Translations under genes and position numbers: made by a program | In this document: positions 1-7,475 of the stretch, piece after piece | How the letters are laid out: every line of letters begins with the position of its first letter | Numbering within the stretch: the first letter of the stretch is position 1 | NCBI GenBank assembly: GCA_964427875.1 | Contig: CAYRVX010000007.1 | Coordinates: 1-64,000, forward strand | Length of the DNA stretch: 64,000 nucleotides | Direction of reading: 5' to 3' | Source of the DNA: CAYRVX01 sp964427875 | Lineage (GTDB): Bacteria > Planctomycetota > Phycisphaerae > SM23-33 | Notes under the pieces: generated by a model | The model's database searches: none | What the model was told of the DNA's origin: nothing | What the model saw: only the letters and a program-made list of their open reading frames with translations

Positions 1-594
1 CATCTGGCCGGGCGTGTCGAACCAGATCAGCCCGATGGGCCCGTACTGCGTCAGCAGCTCGCGGATCTGCGGGAAGCACTTCGCCCGGAGGTACTGCTCG
101 AAGTCCTTCCTGTCCTCGTCGTAGTCCCAGAAGTTCCGCCCGCCGTTGGGATGGTGCCAGTCCTGGTACTGGCTGTGGTAGAAGCACAGCTTCAGCCCGT
201 GCTTCCTGCACGCCCTGGCGAGGGCGGCCATCGGGTCCTTGCCGTACGGCGTGCGGTCCACGATGTCGTAGTCGCTGGCCGGCGAGTCGAACATCGCGAA
301 GCCGTCGTGGTGCTTGGAGGTGATGACGATGTACTTCATGCCGGCGGCCTTGGCCAGGCGGACCCACTGATCCGCGTTGAACTTGACGGGGTTGAACCGC
401 TCGGCGTACTTCTCGTACTCGGCGAAGGGGATCTGAAAGCGATACATGATCCACTCGCCGATGCCGGGGCACTCCTTGCCCTTGTAGTACCCGGCCGGCA
501 CGGCGTAGAGCCCCCAATGGATGAACATCCCGAACCGAGCCTCCCGCCACCACTTGAGTCGGTCCGCCTTCTTCGCTGTCCTGGTCTTTGCCAT
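1..594 (-). CDS. Alpha-L-fucosidase, GH29 (partial, 3' end outside window)
   Basis: The first 198 codons of a gene that continues beyond base 1. GH29 enzymes remove alpha-L-fucose from glycans with retention of configuration. Visible family signatures are HWGLYAVP near residue 26, SKHHDGFAMFD near residue 93 and IWFDTP near residue 191; the Asp in WFD (about residue 193) is the expected nucleophile. The start is the ATG at 592-594, preceded by AAGGCAAG. No signal peptide is visible, so the enzyme is probably cytoplasmic, unless a later feature directs it elsewhere. It lies downstream of the LRR gene on the same strand, about 190 bp away, and near a sugar importer, so it may process imported fucosylated oligosaccharides; that link is inference. 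Confidence 0.88.
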   Translation of the reverse strand, partial: MAKTRTAKKADRLKWWREARFGMFIHWGLYAVPAGYYKGKECPGIGEWIMYRFQIPFAEYEKYAERFNPVKFNADQWVRLAKAAGMKYIVITSKHHDGFAMFDSPASDYDIVDRTPYGKDPMAALARACRKHGLKLCFYHSQYQDWHHPNGGRNFWDYDEDRKDFEQYLRAKCFPQIRELLTQYGPIGLIWFDTPGQM

Positions 595-638
595 CGTCTT
601 GCCTTTCTGTGCTGGGGAACAGAAGGGAGGATAAGGAG

Positions 639-673
639 AAACCGATCCGCTTGCCAGAGGCAAACGTCGGTTT
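639..673. other. Nested inverted repeat between the LRR gene and the fucosidase
   Basis: AAACCGA at 639-645 pairs with TCGGTTT at 667-673, and inside it TTGCC at 651-655 pairs with GGCAA at 659-663. On the minus strand it is followed by a short pyrimidine run (TTTCTCCTT). It could be a weak terminator or attenuator for the upstream LRR gene, or an mRNA hairpin before the fucosidase start. The stem is interrupted, so the call is tentative. Confidence 0.3.
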
Positions 674-784
674 GGGCAGCGGGAGGGGGAGAGGATGGTG
701 GGGTTTGGAGGGCGCTGCCGGGCCTTTCGGCATCGCGTCGGGGTGCCTCAGGACCGGGCTCTTGTGGGGCTTCTCAGCGGCGCG

Positions 785-3310
785 TCACCTGCGTGTCTTC
801 CTTCGCTTGTCCTTGGCGGCCCTTGCCTTGGCCCTTCGGGCGTTGACGGCGTTGGTGATCGCCTTGCCGAGCCCCTTCGCCGGGGGACGGAACGTCACCA
901 GCGTGGTGTTCTGCTCGAGCAGCTCGAAGTCCTCGGCCTTGAGCCGGGTGCACCCGCAGAGGTCCAGGTTCCGCAGGGGCAGGTCTTCTATGCCTCGCAA
1001 CGAGGTCAGGTTCCCGCAGCCGGAGAGGTCCAGGTCCGTCAGCTTCGAGCCGCTCAGGGCGGTGAGGTCGCCGGTGAGGTTTCGGCAACCGGCCGCGACG
1101 AGGGCCCGCAGGGGCGCGCCCTCAAGTCCGCTGAGGCTCGTGAAGTTCGAGCAGTTGGAGATATCCAGCGAGGTGAGCTTGACTCCTTTCAGCGGCGAGA
1201 GGTCGTCGCCCAGGCCGGTGCAGCCGGCCAGGACGAGGTCGGCGACGGGAAGCTCCTGGATGCCGGCGAGGCCCTGGAGGCTGTTGCAGTCGGTCAGGTC
1301 CAGCGAGGTGACGATCGTGCCCTTCAGGGCCGAGAGGTCGCCGGTGAGGCTGCGGCACCCGGCGAGGGAGAGCGATTCGATCAGCTTGCCCTCCAGGCCC
1401 TTCAGCGACGTCAGCTTCGCGCAGCCGGAGAGGTCCAGTTGGGACAGCTTGGACGCCGCCAGCGCCGACAGGTCGCCCGTGAGCCCGGAGCAGCCGGCGA
1501 GCGAGAGGCGTTTCAGCGGGAGCCCGTCGAGGTCTTCGAGGCTTTCGAGCTTCCGGCAGCCGGTGAGGTCCAGGCTGGTTGCGGGAGTCTTGCCCTTCAG
1601 CGCCGCCAGCGACCGGATGCCGGGGCACTTGGAGACGGTCAGGCTCGACAGCTCCAGGTCCTCCACACCGTGGAGCGTCTCGATGGAGCAGTCCTCGACG
1701 CTCAGGGAGGCCAGTTGCGTCTCCGTCACGGCGGAGAGGTCCTTCAGCCCGCGGAAGCCGGAGATGGTCAGCGACTTCAGGGACATGGCGCGGAAGATCC
1801 GGAGGTCGCGGATGGCCGGGCTGGAGCTGACGGCCAGGCTGTCCAGCGCCAGACCCTTCAGCGCCTCGACGTTGCTGAGGTTAACGCAGCCGAGGATGTT
1901 CAGCCTCCGCAGCGGCATGCCCTCCAGGCCGTGGAGGCTGCGGAGGCCGGCGCAGTCCTGGAGCGCGAGGCTCCTAAGCGGGATGCCCGCCAGGGCCGAC
2001 AGGTCGCCCTTGAGCTTCTGGCACTCCGTCAGCGACAGGCTGGTCAGGGGAAGGGCGGCCAGGGCGTCTAGGCGGGCCAGGTTTCGGTCGGAGATGCTGG
2101 CCGATACTATGTTCTTGTCGCTCGCGTCCGGAGTGAAGCGGGCCTTGATCTTGGCGCCGCCGTGCGTCGTCTTCAGGTCGCGGTGGATCACCTGGAGCTG
2201 GTAGTTGACGGGCAGTCGGTTTCGGGCGCGGCCCCGGGCCAGCAGGTCCGGGCGCAGGGGGCTGGTGAGTTTCTCGAGGGGATACCGCCCGGCCGCGGCT
2301 TTGAGGTGTTCTTCGATGCCCTGTAGTGCGACCTTGGCCCGCAGTCGATTGACGTGGCCCTGGGGCGATCTGCGGATGGTGTGTCGCAGGTACCCGGCGG
2401 CGCGGGCCCACAGGAGCGGCCTGGCGTCGGGCGAGGCCTTCTTGGTCTGTGCGACGTACCATTTGCCCAGTTCGACGCAGACGTTGGGGTCGAGCTCTTC
2501 CATCGGCTTGGCGGCGAGGGGGACGTAGGTTCGGGTGACCTCGTCGCTGTCGGGGCCGATCGCGGCGGCCGCCTTGGCGGGGTCGTCGAGCTCCAGCACG
2601 CGCAGGCGGATGAGCGTGGGACGTGCCTGCTGGTCCTTCGGCTGGAGCTTCAGGCGCGACTCCATCTGCCCGGCCTGGACGGCGAAGCGCCTTCGCCCGA
2701 TGAGGTACTTCTGCATGGCCAGCAGCCGGGCGTACTGAGGCCACCGCATGGTCCGCCCGGCGGGCAGGGCCTTTCGGACCATCAGGAGTGCCTCGTCGTA
2801 GTTCCCGGCCCGCGCCATCTTCTCGGCACGGTTGATGAGGCAGACCAGCAGGTGCTCTCCGGCCTCCAGGCGGTCGAACTTCGTCGTGCGGGCGTATTTC
2901 CGCTGAAGCAGCGCGAGGATCTTCTGCCAGCACTCGGGCTCGGTTTGCGGCTGGTTCTCGCCGAGGAGGCGCATGGCCTCGATTGCGGCCGGGTAGCCCG
3001 ACAGCGCCTTGGAGCCCAGTTCGCAGGCCTTCCTGCACAGGACGGCCAGCACCGCGGGCTCACCGGCGGCGTTGGGGGCGCCTTTGACGATCTCCCCAGC
3101 CAGCTCGGCGTCGTCGCTCGCTCCCGGCGTGGCGGTCACCTTGCGGCACGCCTCGCCGTAGAGGCTGTTGAAGACGGTCTGGGCGTACCTCGCGTCGGCG
3201 ACGGCGGGGGCGGTGGACGTGGCCGGGCCGCAACGCGCAGGCGCGGCGAAAGCCAGCATAATGGCTGCCGAGGTCGCCAGGGCGATCTGCCGCGTCGGAG
3301 GAACTCTCAT
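785..3310 (-). CDS. Secreted TPR and leucine-rich-repeat protein
   Basis: 841 residues with an N-terminal signal peptide (basic start, hydrophobic run, cut near the Ala-rich stretch around residue 25). Residues about 30-360 are helical and TPR-like (lengths and Ala/Leu spacing fit, no exact match claimed). Residues about 390-815 are a long run of leucine-rich repeats of about 23 residues, of the type LxxLxLxGCxxLxxLxGL, with a conserved Cys at the ladder position, as in cysteine-containing LRRs. Alternate repeats differ (GDLSAL versus TSLKGLEG types), giving a two-repeat period of about 47 residues. Such proteins usually bind partners; no enzymatic motif was seen. The ATG has a good Shine-Dalgarno (AGGAAG, 8 nt). 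It is divergent from the ABC importer. Confidence 0.82.
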   Translation of the reverse strand: MRVPPTRQIALATSAAIMLAFAAPARCGPATSTAPAVADARYAQTVFNSLYGEACRKVTATPGASDDAELAGEIVKGAPNAAGEPAVLAVLCRKACELGSKALSGYPAAIEAMRLLGENQPQTEPECWQKILALLQRKYARTTKFDRLEAGEHLLVCLINRAEKMARAGNYDEALLMVRKALPAGRTMRWPQYARLLAMQKYLIGRRRFAVQAGQMESRLKLQPKDQQARPTLIRLRVLELDDPAKAAAAIGPDSDEVTRTYVPLAAKPMEELDPNVCVELGKWYVAQTKKASPDARPLLWARAAGYLRHTIRRSPQGHVNRLRAKVALQGIEEHLKAAAGRYPLEKLTSPLRPDLLARGRARNRLPVNYQLQVIHRDLKTTHGGAKIKARFTPDASDKNIVSASISDRNLARLDALAALPLTSLSLTECQKLKGDLSALAGIPLRSLALQDCAGLRSLHGLEGMPLRRLNILGCVNLSNVEALKGLALDSLAVSSSPAIRDLRIFRAMSLKSLTISGFRGLKDLSAVTETQLASLSVEDCSIETLHGVEDLELSSLTVSKCPGIRSLAALKGKTPATSLDLTGCRKLESLEDLDGLPLKRLSLAGCSGLTGDLSALAASKLSQLDLSGCAKLTSLKGLEGKLIESLSLAGCRSLTGDLSALKGTIVTSLDLTDCNSLQGLAGIQELPVADLVLAGCTGLGDDLSPLKGVKLTSLDISNCSNFTSLSGLEGAPLRALVAAGCRNLTGDLTALSGSKLTDLDLSGCGNLTSLRGIEDLPLRNLDLCGCTRLKAEDFELLEQNTTLVTFRPPAKGLGKAITNAVNARRAKARAAKDKRRKTRR

Positions 3311-3430
3311 CCGTCAGCTTCCTGTCGGGGCCCGGCCGTCGGCACCGGCCCGAAAGAGCGAGATCATCACTTGAACCCCGAAACGTCCGACACTGTTACG
3401 TTCATCCGGGCGAATCGCCGTGTCGCGCGG

Positions 3431-3459
3431 TTGCGGCTGCGGGGGCGATGGACTACACT
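3431..3459 (+). promoter_or_regulatory. Candidate promoter for the sugar ABC importer
   Basis: TTGCGG at 3431-3436 and TACACT at 3454-3459 are 17 bp apart, placing a start site near 3466, about 37 nt before the GTG start of the binding protein. The -35 match is only partial. Confidence 0.35.
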
Positions 3460-3502
3460 CTCGCGCCGTGCACGACAGGCCGGACACCATCGGGAGACGA
3501 CC

Positions 3503-4987
3503 GTGAGCTTCTGGCGGGTCATTCGGGTCGCGCTGGTGGTCTGTATCGTGGCCGCCGCGGGCTGCTGGATGCTCGCCGACACGATGGCCAGGTACGTGCC
3601 TTCCGTCGGCGCCCGCCCGCTGCGGGTGAGCTTCTGGGGGCCGTTCCAGGAATTCCGCATGTGGAAGCGGATGCTCGCAAACTTCCGCCGCAGGCATCCC
3701 GCCATCCCGGTGAGGATGGAGTACTTCCCCAGCCGCTACGACCAGAAGATCGGCCAGCTCCTGGTGGCCGACGACGCCCCGGACGTGATGCTCTACCAGG
3801 ACGAGCCGTTTCCGAACCTCATCGAGGTGGACCGCAGCCGGGGCATCCAGCCGAAGTTCGCCAACCTCACGCGCCTCGCGGCCGAGCAGGGCGAGACGCT
3901 CGACCGCGAGCACCTCCTGAAGCGGTTCTGGCAGACGTCGGTGGAGGTGTTCGGGCGGTATGAAGGCCGGGGCCTGGAGCGGACGTGGCAGCAGTACGGC
4001 ATGCCCGTCTGGGGCGGGTGCAACCTCTTCTACTACAACAAGGAGTGCTTCCGGAGGGCGGGCATCCGCCTGGCGAGCCTGCCGGGCGAGGAAGGCCTCG
4101 TGAAGGGCCCCCGCGGCGCCGGCTGGCTGCTCGACGACGAGAAGTGGGACCTGGACGAGTTCGTGGAGGTCTGCAAGATCCTCGCGCTCGATCGCAACGC
4201 GGACGGCCGCAACGAGCAGTTCGGGCTCTCGCTGGGCTCGGCCGTCTACTGGCTGCCCATCCACTACGCCTGCGGGGCCGACGTGCTCAACGCCGAGCGG
4301 ACCCGCACGGTCTTCACGGGCCCGGCCGTCGAGAAGTCGCTCCAGCTCTGGCAGGACGTGATGTTCAAGTACCACGTCTCCCCCCGCCCGGTCGAGCTGG
4401 GGCAGATGGGCGAGGGCGTCGGCTTCTTCACCGGGCGGGTGGCGATGTTCTGCTCCGGCCCGTGGGGCATGCCCTTCCTCAACGAGACCCGCCTGGACTA
4501 CGACGTCCTCCACGTCCCGAGAAACCCCGACACCGGCCGGCGGGCCACCCGGATCACCTGGGACGCCGTCACCATCGCCGCCAACTCCACGAAGAAGCGC
4601 GAGGCCTGGCTGCTGGTCAAGCACCTCAGCTCGATGGAGTCCATGCACGTCATCGCCGACGTGCAGCGGTCCATCCCCGCCCGCCGGGCCGCCAGGGACT
4701 ACTTCGTCAAGGTCAACCCCCGCGTGACCGTGCGGAAGTTCGTCGACGCGGCCGGGTCCTACGCGCGCGTGCAGCCCATCACCAGGCACTGGTCCGTCAT
4801 GCAGCGGGCGTGGGTCGACGCGATGGGCGAGCTGCGCCGCGACAACGCCGAGCAGCGCCTCACGCCCAAGGAGGCGATCGGGCTGTTCTACATGGCCCAC
4901 CGGCTCAACCGGGTCCTGCCGCCGGCGGACCCGGACCTCGCAGAGGAGTACCGCAACATCTACCGCCGGAGGGTCAACAGGCAGTGA
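3503..4987 (+). CDS. ABC transporter substrate-binding protein (CUT1 family sugar importer)
   Basis: 494 residues. Captures a sugar or oligosaccharide outside the cytoplasmic membrane and hands it to the two permeases encoded next. An N-terminal membrane segment ends in AAAGC, which could be a lipoprotein cleavage site, although the -3 position is not the usual Leu. The mature part has the type I solute-binding pattern: an early VSFWGPFQEF strand, an APDVMLYQDE region, a WGGCNLFYYNK hinge-strand segment, and a C-terminal Trp-rich lobe. The GTG at 3503 is chosen because it has GGGAG seven bases upstream and begins exactly at the signal peptide; longer frames upstream lack these. Substrate cannot be read from sequence; the nearby fucosidase is suggestive only. 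Confidence 0.88.
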   Translation: MSFWRVIRVALVVCIVAAAGCWMLADTMARYVPSVGARPLRVSFWGPFQEFRMWKRMLANFRRRHPAIPVRMEYFPSRYDQKIGQLLVADDAPDVMLYQDEPFPNLIEVDRSRGIQPKFANLTRLAAEQGETLDREHLLKRFWQTSVEVFGRYEGRGLERTWQQYGMPVWGGCNLFYYNKECFRRAGIRLASLPGEEGLVKGPRGAGWLLDDEKWDLDEFVEVCKILALDRNADGRNEQFGLSLGSAVYWLPIHYACGADVLNAERTRTVFTGPAVEKSLQLWQDVMFKYHVSPRPVELGQMGEGVGFFTGRVAMFCSGPWGMPFLNETRLDYDVLHVPRNPDTGRRATRITWDAVTIAANSTKKREAWLLVKHLSSMESMHVIADVQRSIPARRAARDYFVKVNPRVTVRKFVDAAGSYARVQPITRHWSVMQRAWVDAMGELRRDNAEQRLTPKEAIGLFYMAHRLNRVLPPADPDLAEEYRNIYRRRVNRQ

Positions 4988-6000
4988 GCCGCCACCGCCC
5001 ATTATCGCAGAACCGCATCGGCTACCTGTTCGCCTCGCCGTGGCTGGTGGGCTTTCTCTCCCTGACGCTGCTGCCGATGATCGCCTCGCTGCTGCTGAGC
5101 TTCTGCCAGTGGAAGGGGCTGGATCTCTCGGAGATCGAGTGGGTGGGCACGGGGCATTACCGCGAGGCCCTTCGCGGCATCCGGGTCGGCGCGTGGCGCG
5201 ACATGGAGAGGATCACCCGTCCGGCCGAGGCCGCCGTCTTCCAGGACCCCGGCGACGAGGACGTCTACATCGCGCTGAAGAACACGGTCTACTACACCTT
5301 CCTGGCCGTGCCGGTCGGCCTGTGCGTCTCGCTCATGCTGGCCGTCCTGCTCAACCAGCGCCTCCGGGGCATCGGCCTGTTCCGCACGATCTTCTACATG
5401 CCGCACGTCATCGGCGGCGTGGCGACGATCATGATGTGGATGTGGGTGTTCAACCCCGACTTCGGCCTGCTTAACGGCGCGCTTCGCGTCGCGGCCGACC
5501 CGCTGATCGAGATGGGCCTGGTCGACAGGTCCTGGCGGCCGCCCGGGTGGCTCTACAGCGAGCAGTGGTCCAAGCCCGCGCTGGTCGTCATGAGCGTCTG
5601 GGGCGCCGGCGGCGCGATGCTGATCTTCCTGGCCGCCCTCCAGAACGTCCCCGAGCAGCTCTACGAGGCCGCGCGAATCGACGGGGCCGGGCGGATCGCC
5701 CAGTTCCGCCACGTGACCCTGCCCCAGATCTCCCCGGCGATCTTCTTCAACCTCATCATGGGCATCATCGGGACGTTCCAGGTCTTCAACCAGGTCTACA
5801 TCATCACCGGCGGCACCGGCGCGCCGGGCAAGAGCCTGCTGTTCTACGTGCTGTACCTCTACAACAAGGCGTTCGTGGACTTCCAGATGGGCTACGCCTC
5901 GGCGCTGGCGTGGATCCTGTTCGTGATCATCCTGGCCCTGACGATGCTGGTGGTCCGCTCCAGCAGCCTGTGGGTCTACTACGAGGGGGAACGGCGATGA
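4984..6000 (+). CDS. ABC sugar transporter permease, MalF/UgpA type
   Basis: 338 residues with six or so membrane segments, the first at about residues 18-40. The cytoplasmic EAA loop is clear (EAARIDGAGRIAQFRHVTLP), the site where an ATPase docks. Between the first and second membrane segments there is a long soluble stretch (roughly residues 45-95), longer than in many CUT1 permeases. The GTG start at 4984 overlaps the stop of the binding protein (GTGA), so the two are translationally coupled. It forms the import channel with the next gene's product. No ATPase gene follows; CUT1 systems often share one encoded elsewhere. Confidence 0.92.
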   Translation: MSRHRPLSQNRIGYLFASPWLVGFLSLTLLPMIASLLLSFCQWKGLDLSEIEWVGTGHYREALRGIRVGAWRDMERITRPAEAAVFQDPGDEDVYIALKNTVYYTFLAVPVGLCVSLMLAVLLNQRLRGIGLFRTIFYMPHVIGGVATIMMWMWVFNPDFGLLNGALRVAADPLIEMGLVDRSWRPPGWLYSEQWSKPALVVMSVWGAGGAMLIFLAALQNVPEQLYEAARIDGAGRIAQFRHVTLPQISPAIFFNLIMGIIGTFQVFNQVYIITGGTGAPGKSLLFYVLYLYNKAFVDFQMGYASALAWILFVIILALTMLVVRSSSLWVYYEGERR

Positions 6001-6851
6001 CCGCCCGGCTGCGATCGACCCCCCGCCGAGGACTCCTCGGCAGGATCGCCTCTTACCTTATTCTTATGGCGCTGGGGGCCTCCTTCCTCTTCCCGATCCT
6101 CTGGTCCATGACCGCCTCGGTCAAGCCGCTCCAGGACGTCTACAGGTTCCCGCCGGAGATCTGGGTCTCCCAGCCGCGTTGGGAGAACTACCCCGAGGCG
6201 CTCAGCAAGCTGCCGTTCTTTGGGTTCATGGCCAACACGGTGGTGATAGCGGTGGCCGCCACCGCCGGGCAGGTGCTCGCCAGCTCCCTGGTGGGCTTCG
6301 CGTTCGCCCGCCTGCGGTTCCGCGGGCGGGCCGTCTGGTTCGTCATCCTCCTGGCCACCATGATGCTGCCGAGGCAGATCCTGCTGATCCCCCACTTCCT
6401 GACGTTCAAGTACCTCGGGTGGGTCAACACGTACAAGCCGCTGATCGTCCCCCACTGGCTGGGCGGGGGGGCGTTCTTCATCTTCCTGTTCCGCCAGTTC
6501 TTCAAGGGCATCCCTCGCGAGCTGGAGGAGGCCGCCCGCATCGACGGGGCCAGCGACTTCGGCATCTACTGGCGGATCTTCCTGCCCAACGCCAAGCCCG
6601 TCCTGGCCACGGTGGCGGTGATGAGCTTCATCGCCCACTGGAAGGAGTTCATGGGCCCGCTGATCTACCTCTCGGACTTCGAGAAGTACCCCATCAGCCT
6701 CGGCCTGCACATGTACAACTCGCTGGAGGGCCCGTGGGTGAACCTCCTGATGGCCGCGTCGATCGTGGCCCTCGGGCCGCTCGTGCTGATCTTCTTCTTC
6801 GCCCAGAGGTACTTCGTCCGCGGCATGCTGCTTACGGGGACGAAGGGCTGA
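5997..6851 (+). CDS. ABC sugar transporter permease, MalG/UgpE type
   Basis: 284 residues, six membrane segments, beginning with a segment at about residues 16-36. The EAA motif is present (EEAARIDGASDFGIYWRIFL). It starts at an ATG overlapping the stop of the preceding permease (ATGA), completing a three-gene importer of binding protein and two permeases. The family partner role is second half of a heterodimeric channel for sugars or oligosaccharides. The gene is followed almost at once by an inverted heptamer-repeat element, which may serve as the operon's 3' structure. Confidence 0.92.
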   Translation: MTARLRSTPRRGLLGRIASYLILMALGASFLFPILWSMTASVKPLQDVYRFPPEIWVSQPRWENYPEALSKLPFFGFMANTVVIAVAATAGQVLASSLVGFAFARLRFRGRAVWFVILLATMMLPRQILLIPHFLTFKYLGWVNTYKPLIVPHWLGGGAFFIFLFRQFFKGIPRELEEAARIDGASDFGIYWRIFLPNAKPVLATVAVMSFIAHWKEFMGPLIYLSDFEKYPISLGLHMYNSLEGPWVNLLMAASIVALGPLVLIFFFAQRYFVRGMLLTGTKG

Positions 6852-6860
6852 CAGCAAACG

Positions 6861-7025
6861 ATAGGCAGTAGGCAGTAGGCAATAGGCAATAGGGGGCGAG
6901 GGCGGCAGCGCGTGCCCTTGGCCCGTCCTCCCTCGGCGGCCGAATCTTTCGGACTATTGCCAGTACCCTCCCCGCAGACGGCTCGCGTGCTGCCTATTGC
7001 CTGCTGCCTACTGCCTACTGCCTAC
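6861..7025. repeat. Inverted heptamer-repeat element (GTAGGCA family)
   Basis: The left arm (6861-6895) is a tandem run of heptamers ATAGGCA/GTAGGCA. The right arm (6991-7025) carries the complementary heptamers TGCCTAT/TGCCTGC/TGCCTAC. About 95 bp of unique sequence lies between. The arms would pair in RNA or single-stranded DNA. It lies immediately after the sugar importer operon. Other loci in this window have the same organisation with unrelated heptamer or octamer words. Confidence 0.85.
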
Positions 7026-7078
7026 GGGAGCGCGAGCCCCGGAGACGCAAATCTCTGCCAATATTCCAAAAATCCCTC

Positions 7079-7106
7079 TTGATTTCTGGGGAAGTTGTGG
7101 TAATAT
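7079..7106 (+). promoter_or_regulatory. Strong sigma-70-type promoter for the structured RNA
   Basis: TTGATT at 7079-7084 and TAATAT at 7101-7106 with a 16-bp spacer. It sits in a conspicuously AT-rich pocket of an otherwise GC-rich region. It predicts a start near 7112-7114, exactly at the first hairpin of the RNA below. Confidence 0.65.
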
Positions 7107-7111
7107 AGACT

Positions 7112-7330
7112 CAAGCAGGAGTGCTTCAGGAGAGAGGTATCCAGCCAGGAGGCTGCGAATTCGGTAGATCAAATCGCTCCGTATGACGTTTGCTAAGTCC
7201 CCTCAGGACGGCAAGTCACAAAAGTCGAACCTTTCGGTCCTTCAGGATCGAAACGGAGAGGAATGAAGCCTTTCGAGGCGAGTCAGACTACTGACAGTTA
7301 AGCCGGGATTACGGTTCCGGCCTGTTTTCA
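7112..7330 (+). ncRNA. Candidate CsrB/RsmY-like RNA or structured leader of the giant gene
   Basis: About 215 nt from the promoter to a rho-independent terminator. It holds five CAGGA motifs, at 7116, 7127, 7146, 7204 and 7243. Several lie in small hairpins: AAGCA-GGAG-TGCTT (7113-7126), CAGCC-AGGA-GGCTG (7142-7155), GTCC-CCTCA-GGAC (7197-7209). Further 3' are a UUCG tetraloop hairpin GCCT-TTCG-AGGC (7269-7280), GTCAG-ACTA-CTGAC (7282-7295), and the terminator. Repeated GGA in hairpin loops is the hallmark of RNAs that sequester CsrA/RsmA (established knowledge); applying it here is inference. The giant gene starts about 145 nt after the terminator, so a regulated leader with read-through is the main alternative. 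Confidence 0.5.
7302..7328 (+). terminator. Rho-independent terminator of the structured RNA
   Basis: GCCGG at 7302-7306 pairs with CCGGC at 7317-7321, then CTGTTTT. The stem is short (5 bp) with a 10-nt loop, so partial read-through into the giant gene is plausible. Confidence 0.5.
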
Positions 7331-7475
7331 TTGAAGGTACGCGTGATTGCACAGCGCGCTGCGCGGCGCGTGGTGTGTCTACGTGCACGTTATCGATTTG
7401 GCAGTGTATATGGACAACACGAACAGTTCACAAGCGATCAACCATCACTTCGTTCTCAGTGAAAGGGAGAGTAGC

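Noticed and set aside
7112..7330. Cyclic di-GMP-I (GEMM) riboswitch, because AGCCGGGATTACGG resembles its 3' end
   Set aside because: The other conserved parts of the GEMM core are missing, and the GCCGG segment is part of the terminator stem.
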